Source: Eubacterium sp. (GTDB taxonomy: Bacteria; Bacillota; Clostridia; Oscillospirales; Acutalibacteraceae). Taken from it: 64,000 nucleotides of DNA. Made by a program: the position numbers and the translations under genes. Under the pieces are notes generated by a model. That model was given only the letters and a program-made list of their open reading frames with translations. It ran no database searches and was not told the origin of the DNA. Where the stretch lies: assembly GCA_017463985.1 (NCBI GenBank), contig JAFUEH010000023.1, positions 49,818 through 113,817 on the forward strand, given 5' to 3'. Below, piece after piece: positions 10,226 to 18,454 of the stretch (positions are counted from its first letter, which is position 1; every line of letters starts with the position of its first letter).

Positions 10226-11125
10226 TTATCGGTCTCCTCTCATAAGCTCTCGGTGCTGACGCTCACGCCAGTCACGTTCTAACAAATCAATAATCATTTT
10301 TTGCATTTGCACAGGCGATTTGCATTTTGGAAAATATCGGTTAAGATCAGCCATCTTAAAGGTGATTTTTTCCTGTTCGTTTGGTTTTGGCTTGGTCATC
10401 AACTTGAATATGGTATCCATATTTAAGTTATCCTCTTGACTTAACCGTTTCATCTGCTGCGCCTGTGAAAGCGATGGTGCTCTGTCCTCGGTTTCAATCG
10501 TTTGAAGCAAATCATATTGCTGTTGCTCCGTCAGATAGGAAAGCTCAACTGCAGGCGTTAGTGCGATTTTTCCCTCATCTATCAAATCCAGCAGTTCAGG
10601 GATTAAGTTGGTTAAACGAATATATCGCTTTACCTGCGAAGCACTGTCAGTATCGGATATCTCTTTTGCAGTTAACCTCGGTCCAACTTGGTCCGAAGTG
10701 TAGTGCTTGCCCTGCCTTTTCAATGCTTCCATCTTCATTTTGTAAGCAAAGGCTTTTTCGGAGGGTAAAATATGCTCCCTGTGAAGATTACTGTCAACCA
10801 GCGCAACTGCTGCTTCATCCCTATTCAGGTTAGATACGATAACGGGAACCGTATTCATATTCAGGGACTTTGCTGCGTGCAACCTCCTGTGTCCTGATAC
10901 CACCTCATAGTCGTTTCCTGATTTGATGACAATAATCGGTGAGATGATACCCTCTGTTTTAATGCTCTCGATCAACACTTTCATATCCTCGTTATCCTGC
11001 ACCTTGTAGGGATGGTCTTTGAACGGGTGTAACCTACCTGTATCAACATGAATCACAAGATCGTTCGGAGACGCAAGTGCTCTTTGTGTAACAATTTGTC
11101 CTTTTGTTAATGGTTTATCTGTCAT
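10226..11125 (-). CDS. ParB/Spo0J-family DNA-binding protein
   Basis: About 299 aa from ATG 11125, which has AAAGGA upstream; an in-frame upstream ATG at 11158 would overlap the relaxase more. The ParB N-terminal domain is seen in IVIKSGNDYEVVSGHRRLHAAK and AAVALVDSNLHREHILPSEKAFAYKM. A helix-turn-helix region (LTAKEISDTDSASQVKRYIRL) follows. On a mobilizable element it may aid stability or act as a regulator. No partner ParA is present. It overlaps the relaxase stop by 11 bases. Its coding sequence contains an 18-mer repeated near oriT (see findings). Confidence 0.88.
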   Translation of the reverse strand: MTDKPLTKGQIVTQRALASPNDLVIHVDTGRLHPFKDHPYKVQDNEDMKVLIESIKTEGIISPIIVIKSGNDYEVVSGHRRLHAAKSLNMNTVPVIVSNLNRDEAAVALVDSNLHREHILPSEKAFAYKMKMEALKRQGKHYTSDQVGPRLTAKEISDTDSASQVKRYIRLTNLIPELLDLIDEGKIALTPAVELSYLTEQQQYDLLQTIETEDRAPSLSQAQQMKRLSQEDNLNMDTIFKLMTKPKPNEQEKITFKMADLNRYFPKCKSPVQMQKMIIDLLERDWRERQHRELMRGDR

Positions 11126-12488
11126 AGTCAAATTCCTTTCGTTGTCTTGAAATGCCAAGTTCTGCTCGGCGTTCCTGTTCTATTAATTGTTGAATAATTT
11201 TGTATTTGTCCTCAATGCGATTACAGATTGTTATGCCCATTCGCATTGGGGTTAATTGTTTTGTGATGTCCTTTGCTTCGGCTTTTAATTGTTCCTTCAC
11301 TTCCGGCTTTGCTCTCCTAATTCTGTTGCGAATATGTTGACGCTCCTCCTCAAGAGAATGAATATCTTTTTCAATTTTCTCTCGGCAGATAGCAAAATCC
11401 TCAGCAGCTTCAATTTGATGTTCTTTGAGAAAATGATATTCCTGTAATGTTTCGTCAAGCCGTCGTACCTCTGCTCTCATAGCAGGAGATATAGGCCGTT
11501 GCTCACGGTTTTCAATAATATTGCCTTTACAAACCTTAACAAGCGTAATGAACAATTCAAATACAAGCGTAATTAAATTCGGCTCATATTTTCTTCGTCT
11601 TAATATCATAAGCATAGGTCGTCTGTTCATTCTCGGCGCTCTTGTTCGTATGAATTCCCGTTTCATCATACCGGTCATATTTCTATCAAGCCTTTCGATA
11701 AGGTTTCCCTTTGTGTACTGCCTGCCTAAACTGTCAAGCCGAACGGCTCTGCTCCATTCAGGTGCTTTAATGCTTGGATGATCATAACGAAAATTACGGA
11801 TAAATTCATAACCAAGGCACTCCATATATACCTCAAAGTCCTTTACCGTAACTGTTCCGTTAAGTGCTTCCTCTACATCGGCACGAAGCATATCCCTATG
11901 TGTTAGCTGCCCTTTATGATGTGCCCAATATTCTCCCTGACTTTCCTTTGCATAAATACTTTTGTTCTGCAGTACGGATTTGCCGTGTTCAAAGCATATT
12001 TCATCGGAAATTTCACGAAGTCTGATATGGTCGGAGATTTTGTTTTGAAATTTTTTACCGTCAATAAAGGAAACGCTGTTTACAACGAAGTGGTTATGAA
12101 GATGCGAGGCATTTAGATGGGTAGTGACTACAACCTCATATCTGTCTCCCCACATTTTCTTTGCCGTTTCCATACCGATTTCGTGCGCTTCTTTTGGCGT
12201 AACCTCATTCTTTACAAAGCTTTGAAAACCGTGGTAGGCTAAGTTGCCGTTCACCTTGCCAAATCTTCTTTTTGTTGCCATCATAAATTCGTATGCTAAA
12301 TTATCCGGACAGTTAATTGCCGATACATACATTTGCTTATCTGTCTTATCGGGATTTGCGGCATAATTAATGATATCCGCTAAGTCTTTATCAAGATAAC
12401 GCTTATCAACAGTTTTATCCGGATTATCGGCATATTTAATGACATCACGCAGATGGCTTTTTACAGGCCAGAGTCCGACTGTTGCCAT
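11115..12488 (-). CDS. Relaxase/mobilization nuclease (MobA/VirD2 type)
   Basis: 457 aa. The N-terminus has the family entry MATVGLWPVKSHLRDVIKYA. The HUH metal-binding motif is THLNASHLHNHFVVNS (residues ~140-155). The C-terminal half is a charged helical region. The enzyme would nick oriT and pilot the transferred strand. The N-terminal 60 residues hold two similar phrases, YADNPDKT and YAANPDKT. It overlaps the MobC gene by 28 bases. Confidence 0.92.
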   Translation of the reverse strand: MATVGLWPVKSHLRDVIKYADNPDKTVDKRYLDKDLADIINYAANPDKTDKQMYVSAINCPDNLAYEFMMATKRRFGKVNGNLAYHGFQSFVKNEVTPKEAHEIGMETAKKMWGDRYEVVVTTHLNASHLHNHFVVNSVSFIDGKKFQNKISDHIRLREISDEICFEHGKSVLQNKSIYAKESQGEYWAHHKGQLTHRDMLRADVEEALNGTVTVKDFEVYMECLGYEFIRNFRYDHPSIKAPEWSRAVRLDSLGRQYTKGNLIERLDRNMTGMMKREFIRTRAPRMNRRPMLMILRRRKYEPNLITLVFELFITLVKVCKGNIIENREQRPISPAMRAEVRRLDETLQEYHFLKEHQIEAAEDFAICREKIEKDIHSLEEERQHIRNRIRRAKPEVKEQLKAEAKDITKQLTPMRMGITICNRIEDKYKIIQQLIEQERRAELGISRQRKEFDYDR

Positions 12489-12802
12489 TTATCAACCTCC
12501 TCCTTGATTTCGGATAGCTTTGACTTTGTCGGATAGATAAATTTGGCATTAATTCTATCTATCAGCTCGTCTACTTGCGCTGTTGCCGTTTCGTAATTCA
12601 AATCTTTTAGTTTTCTCCGTAGCTTGTACAGCTCGTTATGAAACACATAGAAATCGTGAGGCAATATCGGCATAGGCTGATAGCCTACGGCAAGCTGCCT
12701 GAGATACTCCGACTGAGATAATCCGCACACTTTGGCATTGTGCAAAATTTTCTCCTTTTCCTTCGGCGTAACTCTGACATAAAGTCTTTCAGTTTTGCTC
12801 AT
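12461..12802 (-). CDS. MobC relaxosome accessory protein
   Basis: 113 aa from ATG 12802, which has a GGAAAAG ribosome binding site; the frame is open further up but reads through the oriT-like DNA. RLYVRVTPKEKEKILHNAKVCGLSQSEYLRQLAVG is the ribbon-helix-helix-like N-terminus of MobC proteins (residues ~5-40). The C-terminus is helical. It helps the relaxase open oriT. Confidence 0.85.
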   Translation of the reverse strand: MSKTERLYVRVTPKEKEKILHNAKVCGLSQSEYLRQLAVGYQPMPILPHDFYVFHNELYKLRRKLKDLNYETATAQVDELIDRINAKFIYPTKSKLSEIKEEVDKWQQSDSGL

Positions 12803-12824
12803 ATACTTTTCCTTTCTTAAATTT

Positions 12825-12912
12825 AATGGGGGATTGGGGTTCTCCCCAAAATCATTCGGAACTTGCCGTACAAGTTCCCTGCTTGATACAGTGTAGGACA
12901 TCTCCTACACTT
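12825..12912. other. Candidate oriT (stacked palindromes upstream of mobC)
   Basis: Three inverted repeats in a row: TTGGGG...CCCCAA at about 12834-12849, GGAACTTG/CAAGTTCC at about 12860-12880, and TGTAGGA/TCCTACA at about 12892-12909. The position directly upstream of mobC-relaxase and the palindrome stacking are typical of origins of transfer. The nick site is not identified. Confidence 0.5.
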
Positions 12913-13369
12913 TCTTTTTTGCAAGTCTTAATAACCTCGGTCCAACTTGAACCGTGCCATTTTGGCACTTAATGAAAACCTGCATCAATTTTCTTGTGCC
13001 ATTATGGCACCACCTCTCTTTCGATGATATTTACTGCTAAAAGTGGTAGCAGTATTCATATATCAAGAGAAGCATTTACCCTAATTTTTCAAATGCAAAA
13101 GCACCGAGCAAAACAAATTTACTCGGTGCCGACGTTCCTTTTCTAATATTCACATTTCATAAGAAGGGCAAAATAAAAGAATGCAGTATGCTCCTTTACA
13201 GAAATATACTGCGTTCTTAATTAATTGAAATATGTAATTGTAATACCGAATTTTGGATATAGTTCGCCTATGGACAAGCATTGGAAATTTTAGTTTCTCG
13301 TCTTAATGTGAGCGTAAATGTTAGTTAAAAATATAAAAGTAATTGCTCACTGCTTATCTATGTAGGCAC
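12913..13369. other. Gene-free stretch with short palindromes
   Basis: Contains two near-identical 15-base palindromes, GTGCCATTTTGGCAC (~12955) and GTGCCATTATGGCAC (~12997). A hairpin GCACCGAG/CTCGGTGC lies at about 13101-13128. No convincing gene was found. Confidence 0.5.
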
Positions 13370-13610
13370 ACTATTTGTCCTCGACTCCCCGTGTGTTGCG
13401 GGAATTCACCAACCAGCAGGTAGCTACCTGCATACCACGGGACTTTCACCCACCAAGATTGCTCACTCGGTTACCACTTTGGATAGATAATTCTCCTTCG
13501 GCTGTCATCGCGAACGCAGGTTGCTATCCTACGCTTACAGACGGTTTTCTCGCTCCCTCAAAGAGATCTTGGCGTACCGACTGCGTCGCTTGTGCGCTTC
13601 CAACACACAC
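13370..13610 (-). other. Possible group II intron 5' fragment
   Basis: On the minus strand the stretch begins GTGTGTG near 13610 (compatible with a GUGYG 5' end). It carries the phrase GGTGGGTGAAAGTCCC and a palindrome GCAGGTAGCTACCTGC, a style of sequence seen in group II intron domain I. No reverse transcriptase frame or 3' domains V/VI are present. This was recognised from memory of similar introns and not tested by folding. Confidence 0.35.
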
Positions 13611-13732
13611 CGAAATTGAACCGGTTGATGAACTGGTATTCACTTGTGCAGTTTTATATACTAGCACATATGTTCGCCATTGTCAATGCTTTTTTACAAA
13701 TTTTCACAAAAAATATATTATTCCGTGTTAAA

Positions 13733-14317
13733 TTATTCTTGATAAATACAAATAGAGTAGTCATTAATGAAAATATGATTTAAATGTGTGAAATTCGTAT
13801 TGAAAATATCTATTTCTATTAAATCCACAATGCCCGTACCTATGCATTTAAAGTAGGCCTCTTTGAAAGTCCATATTTCAAAAAAGCGTTTTAGGGATTC
13901 TTGGTGTGATAAGCTTCTGTCGCATACATAATTAGTTTCATTATCAGTACAAACACGGGAGATAACTAATTCGTCAATCTCCCGTATTTTTTCTATATCT
14001 ACACCAATTGGTTTATCGCTAACTGCACAAATAACCAAATTGTATGAATGACTGATATTAAACTCTACATCAAGATTTTTAGCAAATGGTTTGCCATATT
14101 CATTTGTATAAAAATTAATATCTTCAACATGTATATTACAATAATCAGCAATCATTCTCCTTGCAAGCATTTCTCCTGCAATGGTGCGCTTCTTATCATC
14201 AGTGAATCTAAATTTATCAACTCGTGCTTTCTTTTCATCTGACATCAACGAATAGAAATAATTGTATTCAGTATCAGTAATGTCATTAATGTTAATAATC
14301 TTATACTGCATTTTCAA
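13733..14317 (-). CDS. 4'-phosphopantetheinyl transferase, Sfp type
   Basis: 194 aa. Transfers phosphopantetheine from CoA to the Ser of carrier proteins. Motifs: EYGKPFAKNLDVEFNISHS, then KPIGVDIEKIR (Mg-binding Asp) and FEIWTFKEAYFKCIGTGI (the WxxKEAxxK motif, with F-K-E-A-Y). It is somewhat short at the C-terminus compared with Sfp (~225). It overlaps the acyl carrier protein gene by 17 bases. That gene is its obvious substrate. It is AT-rich relative to the chromosome, like the two genes upstream. Confidence 0.9.
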   Translation of the reverse strand: MKMQYKIININDITDTEYNYFYSLMSDEKKARVDKFRFTDDKKRTIAGEMLARRMIADYCNIHVEDINFYTNEYGKPFAKNLDVEFNISHSYNLVICAVSDKPIGVDIEKIREIDELVISRVCTDNETNYVCDRSLSHQESLKRFFEIWTFKEAYFKCIGTGIVDLIEIDIFNTNFTHLNHIFINDYSICIYQE

Positions 14318-14525
14318 TAAAAGAAATCACATCACCAACGGTTTTAATATCTTTCAATGCAATATCGGGAATTTCGATATCAAATTCATCTTCAACTTCG
14401 CAAGCAAGATTTGCAAGATCAAGAGAATTAAGCCCTAAATCATTCTTTAAATTTGTATTTTCATCAATTTTAAGATTTTCAATTCCAGTATATTCAAAAA
14501 GAATATTTTTCAATTGCTCTAACAT
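14301..14525 (-). CDS. Acyl carrier protein
   Basis: 74 aa, standard for a free-standing ACP. The attachment Ser is in DLGLNSLDLANL (residue ~35). The acidic helix II EVEDEFDIEIP follows. It lies between a truncated acyl-activating enzyme (8 bases upstream) and the PPTase (17-base overlap), forming a loading unit. It is probably not the housekeeping fatty-acid ACP, given the AT-rich island context. Confidence 0.93.
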   Translation of the reverse strand: MLEQLKNILFEYTGIENLKIDENTNLKNDLGLNSLDLANLACEVEDEFDIEIPDIALKDIKTVGDVISFIENAV

Positions 14526-14533
14526 GTTCTACC

Positions 14534-15271
14534 TCATCTTTTGATTTTTTTCGTTGTTGTTTTTTCAAATGGTGTATCTCTAAATATAACCTTATCAATA
14601 TTTTTGTAAATTGGAAGGTTCGTATTTTGCGCATTAATGAATTGTTGTATTGCACTTTTATTTCCGGTTTCAGAATATATCTCTGCAACAATTTTATTAT
14701 TATCACCAAATACAATTACTTCGGTAATGTCGCTGCATTCATACAGCAAATTTTCAAGTTCTTCAGGAGCAATATTTTTTCCGTTGTCCAAAATAATTAA
14801 ATTCTTTTTTCTGCCGGTAATAAAAACAAATCCATCAGAGTCTATATATCCAACATCTCCTGTTTTAAACCAACCATCTTCAAATGCTTTTGCTGTTTCT
14901 TCAGGATTGTTATAGTAACCCGATGATACGGACAAGCCTCTTGCCCATATTTCGCCGTCAACTACTTTTGCTTCATTTCCGGCAACAATTTTACCGACTG
15001 AATTTGGTCTATGGTAATAATCGAAATTTACAGTAAGCAACGGCGAACATTCCGTTAAGCCATAGCCTTGAAAAAGATTGATACCTATATTGTTATATTT
15101 TTTTATTAGAACTTCGCTTAAATACGCGCCACCGCACATAATTATTTTGAGCTTACCGCCAAACGCATCCTTAATTTCACCAAAGATCTTATCGGTTAAG
15201 TCAATGTGTATTTTACTTAATAATCTGCAAATTCTAACGCCTTTATTAAATACCTTTTCCTTGTATTTAAC
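14534..15271 (-). pseudogene. Acyl-activating (AMP-binding) enzyme, N-terminal half missing
   Basis: Only the C-terminal ~245 residues remain in frame. Motifs: KIIMCGGAYLSEVL, FQGYGLTECSPLL (A5), WFKTGDVGYIDSDGFVFITGRKKNLIIL (A7-A8) and FEKTTTKKIKR near the end (A10 Lys). The frame runs upstream past ATG 15139 as KEKVFNKGVRICRLLSKIHI and then meets a TAA at 15272-15274. The ATP-binding P-loop region is absent. The break coincides with the end of an unrelated plus-strand reading frame. It would originally have loaded an acyl group onto the neighbouring ACP. Confidence 0.85.
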
Positions 15272-15337
15272 TTACTTGTTCTCGTTGGTGCAGTAAAGAT
15301 GTCAGACAGAATTATCCACGAAATGATGGGACTTTAA
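15269..15337 (+). pseudogene. 3' remnant of an unknown gene
   Basis: A plus-strand frame ending LVGAVKMSDRIIHEMMGL-stop abuts the broken acyl-activating gene. A good AGGAGG follows four bases after the stop, ahead of the next frame. It looks like the tail of a gene cut by the same rearrangement. The family is not recognised. Confidence 0.35.
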
Positions 15338-15355
15338 TATAGGAGGAAAACTACT

Positions 15356-15892
15356 ATGCAACAGAAACATTCAATCTTTCTGAATTTACAGCATGTTTAT
15401 GTCCTAATTGTTTGCAATACTTTTTTAGCTCGCACAACTATGAAATTTGCTATTTATGTAATTCTTAATACTGGGTCAAAAGACCCATTAACCTGTGAAC
15501 AGTTTGAACAAATAGTCAATGATTTTGGTTATGAAACATTAGATACATTTGATGAATACACAAATCTTGGCGAAACACTAACGGGAAGCAGAAAAATTGT
15601 ATCCGACGATTTTCGTTTTGAATTTTTCGAATGGACCAGTTCTTCAAGCGCCAGAGAAATATATGGTAGTATGTACAATAAAATAATAGGAAAACGTAGC
15701 CAGCACGATGCTGAATACTCAGCTTATTATAACAACTATCGCCAGTATGGATTAAGATCAAACGGGAAATTCTATTTGATTATTTATGTTGAAAACACTA
15801 ATGTTTATGCTGAATGCAGTGAAGAATATATGAATGATATTTTCAATATTTTAGATGCGATGAATTATGATCAAAAGAATGAAAAAGAGTGA
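15356..15892 (+). CDS. Hypothetical protein, probably frameshifted at its 5' end
   Basis: 178 aa with AGGAGG eight bases before ATG 15356. From about residue 45 on the sequence looks natural (GYETLDTFDEYTNLGETL, RFEFFEWTSSSS). The first ~40 residues do not. In the +2 frame over the same bases the DNA reads ...SEFTACLCPNC...YEICYLCNS-stop, a convincing C-x2-C/C-x2-C zinc ribbon. This suggests the original protein had a zinc ribbon at its N-terminus and an indel separated the two parts. Function unknown. Confidence 0.5.
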   Translation: MQQKHSIFLNLQHVYVLIVCNTFLARTTMKFAIYVILNTGSKDPLTCEQFEQIVNDFGYETLDTFDEYTNLGETLTGSRKIVSDDFRFEFFEWTSSSSAREIYGSMYNKIIGKRSQHDAEYSAYYNNYRQYGLRSNGKFYLIIYVENTNVYAECSEEYMNDIFNILDAMNYDQKNEKE

Positions 15893-15912
15893 ATATTGAA
15901 GATTGTAAAATA

Positions 15913-15948
15913 AAGTGTGTAAGTTAGAAAAAAGCTTGCACACTTTTT
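15913..15948 (+). terminator. Terminator after the hypothetical gene
   Basis: Arms AAGTGTGTAAG / CTTGCACACTT followed by a short T-run. Confidence 0.7.
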
Positions 15949-15974
15949 GCATTTTAGATAAAGTGTGCTATAAT
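15947..15974 (+). promoter_or_regulatory. Promoter of a short untranslated transcript
   Basis: TTGCAT at 15947 and TATAAT at 15969, 16-base spacer. The -35 overlaps the preceding terminator tail. Confidence 0.55.
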
Positions 15975-15980
15975 GAAAGA

Positions 15981-16037
15981 AAGACTAAGAAAGTCCTGTC
16001 ATACCGGGAAAAAGCAGGTTATTCAACCTGCTTTTTC
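15981..16037 (+). ncRNA. Candidate short RNA (~55 nt) ending in a terminator
   Basis: It lies between the promoter above and a perfect terminator hairpin (AAAAAGCAGGTT / AACCTGCTTTTT, 16009-16036). The 5' part carries AAGAAAGTCCTGTCA. That 15-mer recurs before another hairpin at 16677. No reading frame of note. Confidence 0.4.
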
Positions 16038-16141
16038 TCATCTGAACCGCTGGAAGTCCTAAATGCGGATAATATACATAAAATACTATGTTGACTGTCA
16101 GTGCTCAGTTTACTATAATGAATTTGGAAAGGGAAAGAATC

Positions 16142-16537
16142 ATGAAAACAAATATAAAAATAAGAATTTGGTATTTACTGGTGTCCGCGGTTTTAGTTTT
16201 ACTCGGACTGTTGTCGCGCAAGCTTAGCTTTATTCCATACTGCTTCGGAGATGCGTTATGGGCTATGGTTGTGTATTGCTGCTGGCGCATTATCCTTGTA
16301 AACAAGTCTCATAAGGTTACTGCACTTTCTGCTTTGATAACATCATATATAGTCGAAATATCACAATTGATCAGATGGAATTGGCTTGTCAGCATCAGAG
16401 CCACTTTTCTTGGTCACTTGTTACTCGGTCAAGGGTTTCAGCGGAGTGACCTTTTGGCATACACCGTAGGCATTGTCCTTGTTTTCCTTTTTGATACAGT
16501 TATTATGAAATACATTGAAAAGAGAGAAGAACAATAA
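16142..16537 (+). CDS. DUF2809 family membrane protein
   Basis: 131 aa from ATG 16142, chosen because GGAAAGGGAAAG precedes it; the frame is open from 16088. Four hydrophobic segments (about residues 10-28, 33-52, 58-75 and 100-122). The phrases LGLLSRKL, GDALWAMVVY, IVEISQLIRWNW and GHLLLGQGFQRSDLLAYTVG match the DUF2809 pattern. Function unknown. It is flanked on both sides by the AAGAAAGTCCTGTCA hairpin units. Confidence 0.8.
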   Translation: MKTNIKIRIWYLLVSAVLVLLGLLSRKLSFIPYCFGDALWAMVVYCCWRIILVNKSHKVTALSALITSYIVEISQLIRWNWLVSIRATFLGHLLLGQGFQRSDLLAYTVGIVLVFLFDTVIMKYIEKREEQ

Positions 16538-16676
16538 CTAAGAAAACAGATTAAAATTTTTGTTCCGAATCGGACGAAGCCAACCAATCTTTCAACAAAC
16601 CGTGTAAACGCTTGCTGTTTTCGCTGCACGTACCCTACACGCCGACTAAATCATGAAAGCTTTGATTTTCGTTTCA

Positions 16677-16720
16677 AAGAAAGTCCTGTCACAAAAACGC
16701 GTTAGCGGTTTTTCTTTTTT
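16677..16720 (+). repeat. Second AAGAAAGTCCTGTCA unit with terminator-like hairpin
   Basis: The 15-mer at 16677-16691 is identical to 15987-16001. It is followed by AAAAACGC...GCGGTTTTT and a long T-run. No other feature is seen in 16538-16885 apart from this unit. Confidence 0.5.
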
Positions 16721-16885
16721 TACTGGCTGCCTTTGGTTGTCATTCGTTGACTTGAGTTTGCCTGAACGTCAACCACTTTTCTACTGTTGGTAGAAATGTT
16801 TTCAATGAATAAGTTATTGAGTAACTGTTGACTCTGCGGTATGATTTAATCAGACGGTGCCGCCAATAATTTTTGAGGTGAAAAT

Positions 16886-18019
16886 ATGAATATTTATTTC
16901 AGCGAAAACATTAAGCGTTTTCGTAAGGAACGTGATTTAACGCAGGAGGCGCTTGCGGATTTCCTTGGCGTTTCTTTTCAGACTATCAGTAAATGGGAAC
17001 GGGGAGAGAGCTATCCTGATCTGGAGCTGCTTGCCACCATTGCCGATTTCTTTTCCGTTTCAACCGATGCCCTGCTCGGTGTGGACAAAGCAAAGAACGA
17101 GCAAGAGATCCTCGCGCTGTGTGAAAAGTTTGATAAAAAGCAGTACGCAGGCTCGGAAGGACCGTTCGGCTATTTTATGCAGGATGCTTATAAAAAGTAT
17201 CCTGCTGATTTCAGAATTGCCGTCAGGTATATGCAGTATCTTCAGGCAATTAGTGATACGCACGAAAAGACGATGGAAAACACGAATGAAATCAGAGCCA
17301 TTTATAACCGAATTCAGAATTACTGCACGGATGACGTAATCAGGATTCATGCAAAGTATTTAATTCTTCATCATTACAGAAGCTTGGCGCAGGTTGAAAA
17401 TAGTCAAATTGGCTATGAAGATATTTATCAAATGCTTGAAACGATGCCCTCTGTAAAGGAAACAAAGGACTATCTGCTTTGTTATATGCACGAGTTCGGG
17501 GATAAGGAAAACATAAGAAGCGGTTGCAGAAATCTGATTGACAAGTTAATCCCTTGTCTGGATGACGCGATGAAGCACTACGTGCTTTTTGCAACAAGAA
17601 AAAGAACTGTGGCAACAAAAGAACAAATACAGGAAACTGCAAACGCTTTAGAAAAGATTAAAGCAATATATAATATCTTCTATCCTGATGAGGTATACGG
17701 TGATTGCTGGAGAAGAGCTATTTATACCTATGGCGATTTAGGAGAAGCATATCATTTACTTGGCAACAATGAGAAATCATTGCAGAATTTCAGAAAATGT
17801 GCAGAGCTTGCCAAGCGGTTTGATACGTTGCCAGATGAAGTGAAACGTCACAATCTGTTCTTTGAAGGTACGGTTTATAGAAAGAGTGATGATCCGTCCG
17901 TTTATGCGGATTCCAGCCTCTGCAATTTAATGAGAGAGTTTATGCTTGAAATCTTTTCGCTCTCAGATGAATTCAAAGCAACATCTGAATTTAAGGAGAT
18001 CATTCATATTATGCAATAA
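16886..18019 (+). CDS. XRE-family transcriptional regulator with TPR-like C-terminus
   Basis: 377 aa. The helix-turn-helix occupies residues ~7-62 (KRFRKERDLTQEALADFLGV...TISKWERGESYPDLELLATI). The rest is helical with TPR-like spacing, including GDLGEAYHLLGNNEKSLQNFRKCAELAKRF (residues ~285-315). This organisation is common in clostridial regulators that sense peptides or small ligands through the C-terminal helices. RBS GAGGTG precedes ATG. Its target is unknown. A hairpin GCCTCGG...CCGAGGC follows the stop. Confidence 0.9.
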   Translation: MNIYFSENIKRFRKERDLTQEALADFLGVSFQTISKWERGESYPDLELLATIADFFSVSTDALLGVDKAKNEQEILALCEKFDKKQYAGSEGPFGYFMQDAYKKYPADFRIAVRYMQYLQAISDTHEKTMENTNEIRAIYNRIQNYCTDDVIRIHAKYLILHHYRSLAQVENSQIGYEDIYQMLETMPSVKETKDYLLCYMHEFGDKENIRSGCRNLIDKLIPCLDDAMKHYVLFATRKRTVATKEQIQETANALEKIKAIYNIFYPDEVYGDCWRRAIYTYGDLGEAYHLLGNNEKSLQNFRKCAELAKRFDTLPDEVKRHNLFFEGTVYRKSDDPSVYADSSLCNLMREFMLEIFSLSDEFKATSEFKEIIHIMQ

Positions 18020-18454
18020 TAAATGCCTCGGCGTGTGTGAACTGCCGAGGCTGTTATGTTTTCTAAATGCATCTGACCGTAGTCGTCAAAGGTAATGTTC
18101 ATGCCGGCTCTCTGTCATCGATGTTCAAATCGCTATTGAACCTTAGTATTTCCTGTTATCCAAAGGAAATACGGAAGGTGGTACAAGAAATCGTACACAA
18201 TACGGGTAGCACCTTGCTTGCTGCTTGCGGCTTAATATACCGTCGACTTTCTCTTTCAGATAATATTATTCATCGTGTGTAATAGGAAAGCGAACATAAA
18301 AATTTGCCTTACAAATAATACAAATTTTCAACAATTTACCTCAGAAAAAACGCTGGGGTAAATTTTTTTTATTTTTTTTGACAAAATCGCAAACTATTTT
18401 GAAAGTCAATGTATCTATATAGTGTCAAGAAAAATTTTGAAGGGAGACAATAAT
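18020..18454. other. Gene-free stretch before the zinc-ribbon membrane genes
   Basis: Holds the hairpin at ~18027-18052 after the XRE gene and an AT-rich upstream region with TTGACA at 18378. No matching -10 at standard spacing was found. Nothing else is recognisable. Confidence 0.5.

Noticed and set aside
18067-18282. Possible 71-aa gene after the XRE regulator
   Set aside because: No ribosome binding site, no recognisable motif, and composition not protein-like.
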